The translations under genes were made by a program, and so were the position numbers. This document shows, piece by piece, positions 45,150 through 56,529 of a DNA stretch of 60,000 nt. Under the pieces are notes generated by a model. It did no database searches and was not told where the DNA came from. It saw only the letters and a program-made list of their open reading frames with translations. Positions within the stretch are counted from its first letter, which is position 1, and each line of letters opens with the position of its first letter. The DNA is from Polytrichum commune (Eukaryota > Streptophyta > Polytrichopsida > Polytrichales > Polytrichaceae), in the NCBI GenBank assembly GCA_950295325.1, contig OX485805.1, forward strand, positions 30,059,501 to 30,119,500, in the 5' to 3' direction.

Positions 45150-45595
45150 ACTGAAGCACCTAGGCTTCCGGACATGTAAGTCCAAAAAAAACATTGGGTG
45201 GGAGGTGAGGAAGGTTGATAGGCTTAGGGAGTTGGTACTAAGGTGCCTAATGTTCCAAGATAATATGGTGGTGGGTATTGATAGCTGCCTTGGGGGGGGG
45301 GTACATGAAGGAGGTGGTGTGGGAAGAGTGTGGTGAGGGATGAAAGAGTAAGGTTGAGGTGCCGTGGTTTGTGATGAATTGGTGGATTTCGTGTGTGGGT
45401 TGAAGGTGTTCATTGTGTAGGATAATGTGTGCATGCCCTTAGCAATGTAGAAGTGGGTTGGGTTGTGTGGGAGTGGTTGTTGGGCCAATCAATGTAATAG
45501 TCTAGTGTAATGAAGGTTTGTTTGGGTAGCGAGGAGTTGATTGCATGTGTGGAAGGTTGGGCTAAGGGTTGTGATAGGGAGAATATTGCTTTGGC
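45150..45595 (-). pseudogene. LINE 5' fragment with endonuclease start
   Basis: The minus-strand frame 45488-45114 is Thr/Pro/His-rich, then reads TTILSWNIRHLS and FLTSHPMFFLD, the usual start of an APE-type endonuclease. It stops at the hAT right end. CA-rich sequence upstream on the same strand (to about 45595) looks like the LINE leader or ORF1. Its endonuclease continues in kind, though not exactly, on the far side of the hAT element at 40.1 kb. Confidence 0.65.
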
Positions 45596-45597
45596 AG

Positions 45598-45716
45598 GAT
45601 ATCCCCCACGCTGGGACTTACCACCCCCCCTGCGTGGATGGATGCCGTCGGAGTCCACGTCCCAAGTCGAAGTGCCGCTCAATTTGCAATACTTGCCGCA
45701 CAATATTTGCCACGGC
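45598..45716 (+). repeat. 119-bp dispersed repeat R, copy 1
   Basis: From atcccccacgctgggactta to aatatttgccacggc. It matches the reverse complement of 55113-55232 at roughly 85-90 percent by eye, including a GC-rich core gcgtggatggatgccgt. No coding sense or RNA gene recognised. Confidence 0.85.
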
Positions 45717-45771
45717 ACCTCGAACCATGCACTTCGAGCAACCTGGCCCCGCTCCCGCGAATCTGGCAAAA

Positions 45772-46516
45772 ATGGTTTCTATTGCAGTTGGTGACAAGAT
45801 TCTGGATGATGTTTTCGAGCTACTTGGAAGACAACAATGGTAGCCATAGTTTCCAAATCGACGAATCCCTGAAGGACAAGAAGGTTGTGCTCCTCGTTGT
45901 GCCCGGAGCTTTCACGCCCACCTACAGGTGAGTAGCTCAAGAATTTAACTACTGAATGTCGTCCACTTTCTTTGCACAAACTTCTGCTAGTGTCCATATC
46001 CTGAGGCTGAAAGCTGGTCAGTTTGTTGATATTTCAGATAATTGTTTTGCAGCCTCAAGCATGTGCCGAGCTTCATCGACAATGCTTCAGAGATCAAGAG
46101 CAAGAGCGTGTCCGACATCAATGTCATTTCAGGTGTGCTTCAATGATTGAATGAATATACACGCAAGTTGCTCGATCCCCGCATCTCTGGTTCTCCTTGA
46201 TAATTTGTGTAGCTTGGTTTCATGGATTCAAGGTCTTCGAGGTAGATTCATTTCAGTGTTTGGAGCTAACCGTTTACGGTTTGCAGTGAACAATATCTTC
46301 GTGATGAAGGCGTGGGAGAAGACCTACCTCGCCAATGAACACCTCAAATTAGGCTTTGGGCATGGAGCTCAACTTGAGTGATCACAACCTAGGCCTCCGA
46401 TCATAGAGATACGTTCTGATCATCACCGACCTGGTTGTGGAGGTGGCCAACATCATCGTAGGCGGTCCCTTCGAGGTCTCTAAAGGCGATACCATCCTCA
46501 AGTCTTTGCAACAGTA
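45772..46516 (+). pseudogene. Type II peroxiredoxin pseudogene
   Basis: Three exon-like blocks (45772-45925, 46053-46132, 46287-46516) with GT/AG borders. They read as a plant PRXII: MVSIAVGDKILDDVF, then KDKKVVLLVVPGAFTPTY, SLKHVPSFIDNASEIKSK and FVMKAWEKTYLANEHLK. A further piece reads DLVVEVANIIVGGPFEVS. The peroxidatic Cys of the PGAFTPTCS motif is Tyr here (TAC for TGC). There is also a 1-base frameshift near 45805, a deletion/frameshift around 46350 and a TAG in the LGLRS segment near 46404. Intron positions are retained, so it arose by genomic duplication and not by retroposition. Confidence 0.9.
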
Positions 46517-46519
46517 GAT

Positions 46520-47160
46520 TCATCATAGCAATAATTTTTTTTAGTCTCATAGTATTTCATCTCCGAAATGTGTCTAGCACTTCATTGAATTCATTTTGTA
46601 GCTGCTAGATTATAGTAAAAATGTTAAGACATGCTCGCATGCATAGAACCTACATAGTTCAACTCACTTCAACATTGCATCTTCTTTATGCTCGTTCTAC
46701 ACCTTAGGGTTACCAAACCCACATCAGAGAGTGAAGCCTTATCTACTCAGGTTCTAGTAATTTTGCTTCCCAAATATGCATCACATTTCCAAATATGCGA
46801 AGCGAACCCTTTCGTTTTTGTATATAGATGCAAACCTTTCAACACCTCCCAATTTTTTTGCTTTGCTGGGTTGAAATTAATATACATGCAGACTCTGGGT
46901 TTGTCATTCTACAATAACTGGCCTAAGATGGGTTGACATTGAAACAAAGAGCTCAGAGCCGTGGAGGACTATCAAATTCATCCAAAATCTGACAGTTTAA
47001 AATCTATATCTCTATAAGTGTTCGGGAGCACTAGTGTTTCATCACAGATGAATTTACATCCCCTCTTCATGAGCACCTTCAAGATCACGCCATTAATGTA
47101 CAGTTTGATAAAATTCATGTAGGGTTGGTTTTCAGGTCAGATTCTTCTTACATCGACATC
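46520..47160. other. Noncoding stretch
   Basis: No gene or repeat recognised; the short open frame 46688-46936 has no family features. Confidence 0.5.
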
Positions 47161-47161
47161 A

Positions 47162-47464
47162 CTATGTCGCAGCTTCCAACTTCCCTTCTCCTTTTACCGA
47201 CTCATGTATCCACTTCAACGACACCAGTTCTTTCTCCAGGTATGTGATTTTTCCTTCAAATTCTTTTTCTTTAAAAATGTGCATATTCAATGCTGCAAAA
47301 TTGGACAATTGTTGACCACTTAACTCATACTGTAAAACCATATATATGCAGTACCAACCATTTTGGCGTATGAAAATGTGGATTTAGAGTCGGAGAGTGA
47401 GATATCTGATGCTGAGCAGTCACAAATGCATCTTCCTCCAAATATGAGGATAAATGATACTTAA
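47162..47464 (+). CDS. Small two-exon ORF, unknown
   Basis: An ATG at about 47165 opens a Ser/Thr/Leu-rich stretch (MSQLPTSLLLLPTHVSTS) ending at ttctccag|gtatgt. A second block after atatatgcag continues in phase with ILAYENVDLESESEISDAEQ and stops at TAA about 47462, giving about 62 residues with an acidic centre. The splice sites and phase are good. The sequence resembles the short acidic N-terminal exon of some transposase-derived genes, so it may be the detached first part of the FAR1-like debris downstream and not a gene. Confidence 0.35.
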
Positions 47465-47629
47465 TATGTAGAACTTATTTAACCACTTTAAATTTAATGT
47501 TATAAATGTTTTGCATTTGGAAATTTCACATGTCATTTATTAAATTGTGTGGTGATGTATATTTTTTAGAATTGTAACTTTTACAATAATTAATTCTAAA
47601 ATTGTATTATATTTATTGTATGGTGTAGA

Positions 47630-48330
47630 GGATGGTTTGCCTCTTGCGAGCTTCGGGACTCATTATTATTTTTCTCAAAGGCGGGAGGACCGGTGTCGTG
47701 ATGTGGGCCGGCTACTAGTTAGAACTTAGGCATTTTTATATGTTATTGTTATTTTCAAATAGAAATTAATATGATGATCTAAGTTAGTTGTTTAAATTGA
47801 GAACCGGTCTTAAGTTCAAGACCGGATGATTAGGTAGAAGGATGTGGTAGGTAGAATTTGAGAATGATAGAATTTACCGGCGGTGGCCGTTACCTAATCA
47901 CCTAGGGGTTCTAGAACGCCTAACCTTAAAGTTTCTATTGGTTAGCCGGATAAGGAATCTAGAAGCCTTAAACCCAAACTTTCCTATTGGCTTCCCGGAT
48001 AAGCTTTTAACTCAAAACTTTCTTTTTTCTAGCGGGATAAGGGTTCTAGAAGTCCTTACCCCAAAGGTATCCTATGGCCAAAAGGGGCAATGTAAAAGAC
48101 TATTTAAGGGGTGTTAGAACGGTGTTGAGGTGGGAAGTTAATATTTAGAGTTGGTTCTTGTGTAGACTTGGAGGAGCTTTGAGCATTTTGAAATAGAGAA
48201 GTGTTTAGGAAGCTCTACTATACTTAAGGATGTAGGAGTGAGAGTTTAGAATGATAGGTTGTACTAAGTACATTATTTGTATTGTTTCATTGGTTATTAA
48301 GTGAGCAGAACTTTGACTGAATGATTTTGT
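47630..48330 (+). repeat. LTR-like noncoding segment
   Basis: Short repeated phrases (ttctagaa, cctta, tattggtta.ccggataag) and an actatttaagggg TATA-like box at about 48101, followed by a leader-like stretch, resemble plant LTR U3/R sequence. No second copy, PBS or coding region is attached. It lies between fragments of FAR1/zinc-finger debris. Confidence 0.3.
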
Positions 48331-48880
48331 GAATTGTAGATGATTGGCGTTTTCGATTGATATGAAAATTTGAGAGAATGTTCCTTGTGAGATATAAATG
48401 TTGAGTTAAATATTTGGAAGCTTTAGTCTTTCGGAAGAAAAAGTTGTAAAGAGTTGAAGTGAAAGGTGTCTAGAAACAAAGACAACTAAAAAAATAAGGT
48501 TAGAAAATATGGATTTTTTAGAATATCAAAGCTATGGCTATAAAAATTTGATACTACCTTTTGATCTTGCCTATCTATTGTGTGGCAAAATTTGAGGTTG
48601 ATTGGACTTAAAGGTTAGAAGTTATGAGAATTTAAGTACCAGATGTTATAACACAACATTCATGTTACGAAGGTAGAGTTAGTAAATCATGGATAACTTT
48701 TTGGTTTAAGATCTGTTTGTACTAAATTTTGGTATGTGAACTTTGAATAAGTATTCAATAATTGCACCAGGTTTCACTTGAAGGGAGTGAGTTAGTTGAG
48801 AGTTATACTATTCTAAGTATGGTAGGTCAACATTGAAAGGAATTTACAACAAGGGTGTAGGAGAATGGGAATGTACTAGA
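48331..48880. other. Noncoding stretch
   Basis: AT-rich, nothing recognised. Confidence 0.5.
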
Positions 48881-48889
48881 AATTTTTTA

Positions 48890-49770
48890 AAGACTACCAT
48901 AAAAAGTAGCCCGTGCTTACCGGATAGTGTACAACCTTCTTCATACCGGGAAGACATTTTTCAAGCCTTTGAGTGTTGCCAATGAGAATGCACCTACAAA
49001 TTTAAGAATTTGAAGAATCTTCGTAAATACATGAAGAAGAAACATAATTTTTCTTATAGAAAAAACAGAACTAAAGAGCCCAAGAACAATTCATTGCCAT
49101 CGGATTCAAGATCACAAGAAAATAAATTTGAAGATCATGAGAGATGTGGAGAAACGGCTACGAAAAATTCATAGCCAACAAGTGGAGGTCTGGAGGCAGA
49201 AGACATTGGCTTCGTAGAGTAAGATTGAAGAAAATGCACAATTTCGTGAATCACTCCCTAAATCTCTTCTTTATAGTTTTCTTATTCAAAAAATGTAAAG
49301 ATTTTTAGAATTAATGAATAGAGGGTGGGCTTGATTAATTCCCAGATATGGAATTCATTCGAGACAAATTATGTTTATCTTTGAAAAATTGCAACTACGA
49401 AGGCATCGAAATATACAAATTTTGTTAAGGTATTTTTGAAAAATCACATTCTTCATGAGCGCAAGCTATTCAAGGAGAAGTTGTTTGCGTATCACGAAGA
49501 TCAAGAATTTTTCTATAGGTATGTTGATTTTAAATTATATGAATTTGAATAGTTAGGCTTCAATAATTTTTTATGTTCTTATATATGTGTATTATTATTG
49601 TTTAGTTTTTTTTAACATCCAATTTTTTGTTTGTTAAAGGTATAATCTTAAATGGGAGAAGTATGTGCAAGATATGTTTAATGTAGAAGAAAATTTGTGG
49701 AATATGAAATCCACCTCAATTAGGGCTAAAGTTGAAGTGAAGACAGAGGATTATCGTGTTTGATATCTCT
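48890..49770 (+). pseudogene. Zinc-finger / FAR1-MULE-like debris
   Basis: Broken plus-strand frames read SSYREDIFQAFECC and ECTYKFKNLKNLRKYMKKKH, with C2H2-like spacing. After a gap, KLFKEKLFAYHEDQEFFYRY runs into YNLKWEKYVQDMFN and MKSTSIRAKVEVK after an intron-like break (about 49520-49640). These phrases recall FAR1/MULE transposase middle parts (the FxxxWxxM segment). Several stops show it is dead. Confidence 0.4.
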
Positions 49771-50008
49771 GCTACTTCCGTAAATAAGGCTAAGTTTGAT
49801 TTTTATTTAGCTTATGATATTGGATTCAAATTATTCAACATAGAATATTTTTCCTATCAATATATGATGATGTTTTTTCTATATTTTCATTATTAATTTA
49901 AGAGCACAATTTATAAAGACAATGATTCATAGTCTCTAAACAATACACATATTACACTATTATTTGGAACCTCTAAAATTGCACACATTATAAACAATTA
50001 ATGCTCCA

Positions 50009-50175
50009 AAACGGTGCGGCCAATATAACCGCGGCAGGTATTGCAGACTTTCGGTATTTACAAATTCTAAACAGAGTGGCAGGAAAAAATGCGGCAGGTA
50101 TTGCAGACTTTCGGTACTTACTAACCCAAAACAGTGTGGTAGGAAAAAATGCGGGAGGTATTACAGACTTTCAGA
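50009..50175 (+). repeat. 60-bp tandem repeat, in frame as a 20-residue repeat
   Basis: Full units at 50031-50090 and 50091-50150, a partial third to about 50175 and a decayed partial unit before. The period is exactly 60 bp, and the open frame 50001-50216 reads it as a 20-residue repeat (AAGIADFRYL...GKN). Outside the repeat the frame is short and unrecognised. Confidence 0.9.
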
Positions 50176-50289
50176 CTTGTTTGAATATACATGAAATGAT
50201 TAAATTTGAATGGTAATCTTAAATATATCTATTAAAAATTTTATTCAAAATATAGCATAAATGAAGCGCCTAGTATGTATATTCTACTA

Positions 50290-50960
50290 TTCATCCCTAG
50301 TTCTTCTTGTTTTTTTGTTTCCACTCCATATAAATCTCCATATGGTTTCTAGTCCGCTTGATAGATTTTGAAGTGATATATATCCTTGTTTCAAAATGTA
50401 CATTTAGGTGGAGAGAACCAATGGCATTTGATCCTCTTAAATTTCTCACCTCAATATGTAGCCTCTCTACAATTGCATTTGTATGTTGCATCAATAACAT
50501 TTCTCTACTAAAATATTCTTCTCGTATCCTTTTTAAAAGTTGTTTCGTTCTCAATGCAACTCCTTACTGTGCAGAACCTGTTAATGTATATTTAATTTTC
50601 TCAACATTAGTATCGGTATTTTCTTCTTCTTCTATGTATCCATGTCCGTCTGCATCTTCATCCAATTTTTCTTCAAAATCACTAATTTTATGTGGCTTTG
50701 AATATAAACACAAAGCCTCCAAGTCCCCACGTTGGGTGTCATAGTAAGTTCCACAACATTCTAATATAGAGCTCTCACGGCAATCTGGCAAAAACTTTAA
50801 AATAATAACAATCTGATGTTTGCGGAAATTGCCTCTCGAAGTATGTTCACAAGAACAACAAACATAGTCTATAAATGGATTACCTTTAAAACAATACCAT
50901 TAAGTGAGAATTGTAGGGATTTGAGACTTCACTATCCAACGATTATTCTAAGATGTAGGT
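50290..50960 (-). pseudogene. MULE/FAR1 transposase C-terminal part with SWIM finger
   Basis: The minus strand reads YVCCSCEHTSRGNFRKHQIVIIL, a SWIM zinc finger (CxC...CxH) in which the third Cys is Arg. Then come ECCGTYYDTQRGDLEA, an acidic stretch and, after one stop, KQLLKRIREEYFSREMLL, a typical MULE tail. It continues the transposase whose upstream part lies at 52.19-54.17 kb. Confidence 0.75.
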
Positions 50961-52185
50961 TGTAATACATTATCATTAAGAATATTACGGGTTTTCTATG
51001 AGCCCAAAATGAGTGCTCATATTTGTTTTATGTTTGGGACTTATTAAGGGTTGCATTTGGAGTGTTATCGAAACAATCAAAAATATAAAAAGAGTGAGGC
51101 TTGGTGTGGATTTATGTTTAGGCCTTAAGCCATTTTGTGTGGTGAATTAGAAGCTTAGTGACATTAGGGAGTGTTTGATTAGAGGAGTAGTGTTTGAGGA
51201 GGCAAGAGGAAGAGCCTTTGAGTTCATTGTTTGAATTAGAACGTGTTCTTGTTGGTTTCGGGGGAAAGGAGTTAGTGGATAAGGTAAAGTCCTACTAAGT
51301 AGGAAAGGTTGGGGGTTCGTGGTTATAGGATGCCGTCCCCTTCTTCCTCCCTCTCTCTCTCATTCTCTCTCTCTCCCATGTGTGTGTGAGTGTATGTGTG
51401 TGTCAGTGTGTGAGCGTGGGTGTGTGTTGTAGTGTCGTAGAAAATATATGTGATTAAGGGGGGAACTTAGAAATATAGTTGATTAAGGTGGGACTTACTT
51501 AGTAGTTTATTAGGATTAGTAAGGCTTGGTTAGATTAATTAGCTAGGGGGGGTTTGTTAGAGATGTAATAGCAAGGCTGAAAGTTGGGTATTAAGCTGCT
51601 GCCATAGCAAGGCTGAAAGTTGGGTATTAAGCTGCGGCCATAGCAAGCTGAGAGTTGGGTATTAAGCTGCTGCCACCGCAAGGCCGAGAGCTGGAGTATT
51701 AAGCGGCTGCCAGCTAAGGTTGAAGGAGCCGAGGTTTATAGCGAGGTTACATACTTTAGACTAGGGTGGTAGTTAAGCAATGGTCCAAGGGGGTGAGATA
51801 GCAATAGAATAGGGAAGAGTGTTCTTTAACACTTGTGTCCTTATTATAGAATAAATTGAAGTGCTAAGCTTGATGTGAAGTACCAGGGTGCGTTGTGTGG
51901 TTCCACACACAGAGAACGGCCTTGGGTTGACAATGGAGGATTAATACATTAGAAACTTAATTGCTACATGGAGTCTACAAGCCATAACCTCACGGAGGCT
52001 AAGATCACTAATGAGAAAGCCTTGGCCAAAGCTAAGGTTTTAAGAAGAATATCCTTAAGGGCATGTGTAGCCAAGGCCGAGGGTTGGACCCTTGAGAAGG
52101 CCAACGCTCCACCCATTCATGAGGCTAGCATTAATAAAATGACATGACTTTAAGTAAGGTGCGTGTCCAATGAGATGGAAGTTAT
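50961..52185. mobile_element. About 1.2 kb inserted between transposase parts
   Basis: The MULE frame ends on one side near 52190 and resumes near 50960. In between is unrelated sequence with a CT/GT microsatellite (about 51349-51424) and a 36-bp tandem repeat (51571-51714). No coding domain or terminal repeats were found, so the nature of the insert is open. Confidence 0.45.
51571..51714 (+). repeat. 36-bp tandem repeat, four units
   Basis: Units begin gcaaggctga at 51571, 51607, 51643 and 51678 and end gctgctgccat. The first two are nearly identical and the fourth is the most diverged. Confidence 0.95.
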
Positions 52186-52189
52186 ATTT

Positions 52190-54175
52190 CACGCTACCAC
52201 AAGTTCTATGGAGTGCATGTGATTCTCAAAACTATCACCCGGACTAGAACGCTTAAGGGTGGTGGGTTTGGCCTCACACTTTCTCAATATCCTTACCCAT
52301 AATTGCTTCAATTTTTTTGTTTGGAATGAGACTTTTGAATTTCTGTTCTTCAATGTACATATAGTGAGAGACAATAGATATTGTCAAATGCCACACTAAT
52401 CAATCCAATCTTCTTCCCGACGCACCTCTTGTGAATTCACTAAGCCATCTCTTTAGAGCATCATGATAAGATGCAATACTGTTGTTTATATCTTGATTTG
52501 CATGAGGTAAGCGACACAAACTAACCAGCCATAATTCTATATAGAAATTTTTTTTATTAAAACTCAAAATACATGTAGGACAAAAATAAAATAAATGTAG
52601 CAATGCATTTCATACACAAATATAACTTGTGAAACTGAAGATGTTAGAGTGACTTATCATATATCTTGGCATAGTGTTTTTCAAAATATTTCTTGATGGC
52701 GGGTATATCATACTCTTCAAATATGTTATTCATAGCATTTTAAGCACGTTCAGTAAAATTCTCTTCAGTTTCTTTGTATTCAATGCTAAAGAGAGAACTT
52801 GTTGCATTTTCCAAAATACTTCTCACTTCATAAATTTATCACCCGATACTCTTTTTTTATATTTTTCTTTCCAATTCTTCAAAACATGGAATGCACATAA
52901 ATAAAGTTTTGCATCATTCCATACCCTCTTACAAAAACGACACTGTAATGTCATTGCCAACCAATAGAAAATTGTATCTTAAATGCAAAAACATTAAATG
53001 CAAAAAAAATAGCAATGACATACTTACTTAATTGCCTTTCGTTCTTGTATTGCATCATTTACAATGAAACACAATGGTTTCCAAGCTAACTGCTCGTTGT
53101 TGACAAACAACTTTAGTGCCTATAGCCAATCATAAATATCATCTTCTTTTTATCGTGAAGTAATAATCCATGCAATTGGGATTCCGTTGTGTCATTCATA
53201 AAAAACCACCAGAGTACACAAGTGGTACATCAAATCATTTGTATCAAAAGTTGCGTCCATAGAAATACATCCATGTCTTCCATATTTTAAAAGAGTTGCA
53301 TTTTGCCATGGAGTTTGAATATCAATGGTGAAAAGAACACCTCCAGTATCGTCACAATTTTGATAGTAGAATACCACATTAGGATTCTTCAATTTTCACA
53401 TATTTACACTCACCAATGCATTTTTGTGTCTGTACCAATTTTTTTTTTTTCTGCGATACTCATAGTAACGAACATGCTTAAGAAGTAAATAATAATCTTT
53501 TGAATGTGTCATATTTTTTGTCCAACCTTCATACCATACCTTCTTATGTTCTTCAAAGACTTGTCTAGCCGTAAGTCCGTCATTTAAACGCTTGATAAGC
53601 CATCTCTTCAACTCTTCAGATAGTCGAGGAGCTACCTCACTTTTCATTGCTATTGAATCGGGATCCATTACTCCATGTACAACTTCACCATTCTCCCTGT
53701 ATGTTCACTATGGTAGTGGATAACATCACCAATATGAGGATATAATTGTAATTGCCTTACAGCAAATCGTGCTAAACATCATTTTAAAAAACATTTATGC
53801 TTAGGATCGAATCGGTGATCTTTTTTTTCATAAAGACAATAAAATCTAAAAAAAAAATTGTTGTTTTAATTTCAATAGTAAAACCATATTTATTTATTTT
53901 TGCAATGGAGTACTAAATGGTATACAAACAAATAAAAAATAAGATTACATACCATGTTTGAACAATAGATGAAGTCAGTTGTATGCGTTTGAGCTCTTTC
54001 TTGTTCTCATTTCTATCTTCCTTGGCCCATTCAACTGAAGAACCGTCGTCCATGACTTGCCCTTCGATAAAGTTGTTTATTTTTTCCCACAAAATATAGG
54101 CCGTCATCACTGTACAAATAGAGGAGTCCTTTGAATCCCGTCTCATCCCTTGAGTCCATATCAAATCTTGGTAAT
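52190..54175 (-). pseudogene. MULE/FAR1-type transposase, N-terminal and catalytic part
   Basis: Minus-strand pieces in order. First, 54164-53913 (charged N-terminus). Next, 53668-53396 (EELKRWLIKRLNDGLTARQVFEEH, a DNA-binding-type helix). Next, 53392-53192 (NPNVVFYYQNCDD, HGCISMDATFDTNDL with the first catalytic Asp). Then NGIPIAWIIT, VNDAIQERKAIK, LYLCAFHVLKNWKEKY and finally CRLPHANQDINNSIASYHDALKRWLSEF (about 52510-52420). These are classic MULE/FAR1 transposase blocks. Stops at about 53160 and 53110 and frameshifts near 52300 make it a pseudogene. Confidence 0.85.
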
Positions 54176-55112
54176 GAATAGGGCCTTGACTTGGATATTG
54201 AATATGTGGTACCTCATTTTTTTTTGCCTATGGCTATTGTCTTACCTTAAGCAACCAACAAAGAGATTTAATCTTAATTGATATATCAACACAACCAAAA
54301 AACCAACATGACTATCAATTCTACACTACACAAAATTGATCCATACAGTAGATCCTAAACATTCACATTCATGGAAACTATAAGGAAATGAAGTCTGATA
54401 ATGAAAAATGAAAATAATGAAATATAAAAATTAATAAATCAAACTGAATCATGCAAAGAAGAAACATTTTATATGTGAGCCATAGCCTTATAATTTACTA
54501 GACCTAAACAAATGAAACTTAATTACTTCTACAAATACAACATGAAAACAAATCACATCAACCATGCAATACCTGACGCAACATATATATATTGTACGCT
54601 CTTTGGACACCTTCTATGCTTGCTTAAATGAAGAATAGGGAAGAGAGTGCAATACTTGCTGCAAAATAAATGTGCCACAAATCTCATTTGATGCTCCACA
54701 AACTTGGTGCAATCTAGTATCTAAAGTAGAATAAATGCACCACAAAATAAGAAGCAAAAATAACAATATTTTTCATTCAAATAAGTAATTCAAGATGTAG
54801 TTGAACTAGAAGGATTAGTGTAAAGACTATTACCTCTAGATATGAAAGCAAAGTTACAAGTGAAGAAGAGAACCCTAAATCCTTACAAACACATTATATA
54901 GTCTCTTCCCTAGTATTGAATGAAGGTCTCACATCCAAGGGCCCATATTGATTGGGATGAGTGAGTACATTTCAAATTTGTTGAAACATTCATCCATTTC
55001 ATGAAGGAAAGAATGTTTAGGGGAGGCAGAATCTTTAGAACCCGCACTTTATATCAAACCTTAACCTCCTTCAAAATTTGGGCAACCCAAGTTTTTTTTG
55101 ATTAAAGCTTTT
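54176..55112. other. Noncoding AT-rich stretch
   Basis: Nothing recognised. It may include the 5' end of the MULE, but no terminal inverted repeat was found. Confidence 0.5.
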
Positions 55113-55232
55113 GGCTGTGGCAAATATAGTGCCACAGGTATTGCAAATTGAGCGGCACTTCGACTTGGGACGTGGACTCCAACGGCATCCATCCACGCAG
55201 GGGGCGTGGTAAGTCCCAACTTGGGGGATGTC
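55113..55232 (-). repeat. 119-bp dispersed repeat R, copy 2
   Basis: Reverse complement of 45598-45716 with scattered differences. Both copies sit at the edge of CA-rich LINE-like sequence but on opposite sides relative to its reading direction, so R is a separate element and not part of the LINE. Confidence 0.85.
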
Positions 55233-55905
55233 TTGTCTGCGCCGGGAGAATATAAGGTGTGGTGTGGGGTAATTTTGTAATGCTTGACAATGCTTGCACA
55301 TGTGGGGAATATTGAGATGTATTGGTTGGTGGGGTGAGGGATTAGTGTATGCTTGAACGAGTTTGTTTAGGTTTGTGAATTTACCTTTAAGGTTTGTAGT
55401 GCCTTTGATGAAGTATTGATTCAGGCGATGTTGGTAGGAGTTTGGGAAGTTGCACATAAGCCTTAGAGGTGGCCCGGGGTTGGGATGTTTCCATAGATGA
55501 TGAGTAGAGACTTCATGTTGGTGGTACATTGGTAGAATGTTTTTGGGTATGGTTTTGTGATAGTGTATGGGATGAGTTTAGAGTATTTAGAAGATTATGG
55601 GGGAGGATAAGAAACATGTGTTGAGAATGGTGTTGTCTATGGGCATTTAATTGAAGGTGTGATGTGTTGTGAAATGTGGTGTTGTGTGAGTCTTGCATGG
55701 GCGGGTTGTTGTGTTGATGGTTATGTTGCATAGGCCAATAGTAGGCAGTGGGTTGTTGTGTTGGTATGCGTGAGTGTTTGTTGTGGATGTAATAGATAGG
55801 TGGTGGCAAGCTAATGTGGGTAGGAGGGGATTTATGTGTGTTCCAATGGTAGTGAGGTGTAAGCATAGAGTTTGTGTTAGGGTGCGGGGAGGTGAGATCA
55901 CATGA
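55233..55905 (-). pseudogene. CA-rich LINE-like leader/ORF1 remnant
   Basis: Minus-strand frames 55901-55513 and 55529-55240 are rich in His, Thr, Pro and Asn, like the CA-rich upstream part of the LINE fragment at 45.2-45.6 kb. No conserved domain is visible, so assignment rests on composition and style. Confidence 0.4.
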
Positions 55906-56529
55906 AAAAAACCAACTTTATATCAATGCTCAAGGAGAGCAAAAGTACAATGGAGGTGCATGTTCCAAGCATTGAGTAGTTCCAACGGTGCCTAATGATA
56001 CTAAACATGACTTGGTATGTGGTTTGACATTATGTGTGTGTGTGGAGGGGGGGGGGTGTGCCTTGTAGTATTGGATATCATACGGACTTTGTCTACGGTG
56101 TGATCTATTTGGGCCGTGAATGTCTAGAATGCAAGTGACATTTTGCTAAGCCTAGCTAATACTTTAGTGTTACAGGTTAGGGCATCTTCTCTTGTGCAAG
56201 CTTAGAGGCTAGCAGTTTGGATTTGGTGCTAGAGAACATGTCAGCTTGAAGGGTGGCAAATTTGTTATCCAATCTCCGGCAATTTTTCTCCCCTTTGGTG
56301 CATATGGTCTATTGTATGCTTGTCGTGGAAATGCATGTGGGGTGGGGGGCCTGGTGGATCCATGACTCATTGTGTGAGCCATTGTTTGGCGGACGGAGGT
56401 ATGTCTGCCTTGGCATGTGCATTAGGTTGTGCTTATTTGAGGCTAAGTCCACAAATTTTCCTAGGAGGGGGATGTGCCGACAATTGCGCCACATAGTGTA
56501 GGTTGCCGCATTAAGACATTGGATGAATG
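55906..56529. other. Low-confidence stretch before an unknown ORF
   Basis: Contains a poly-G tract (56047-56055). On the minus strand there are broken frames with a charged, coiled-coil-like phrase (RLDNKFATLQADMF, near 56280-56230), possibly the continuation of the unknown ORF at 57123-56530. Confidence 0.35.

Noticed and set aside
45598-45716. tRNA-derived SINE head or tRNA gene
   Set aside because: I could not fit A and B box sequences or a cloverleaf to it.
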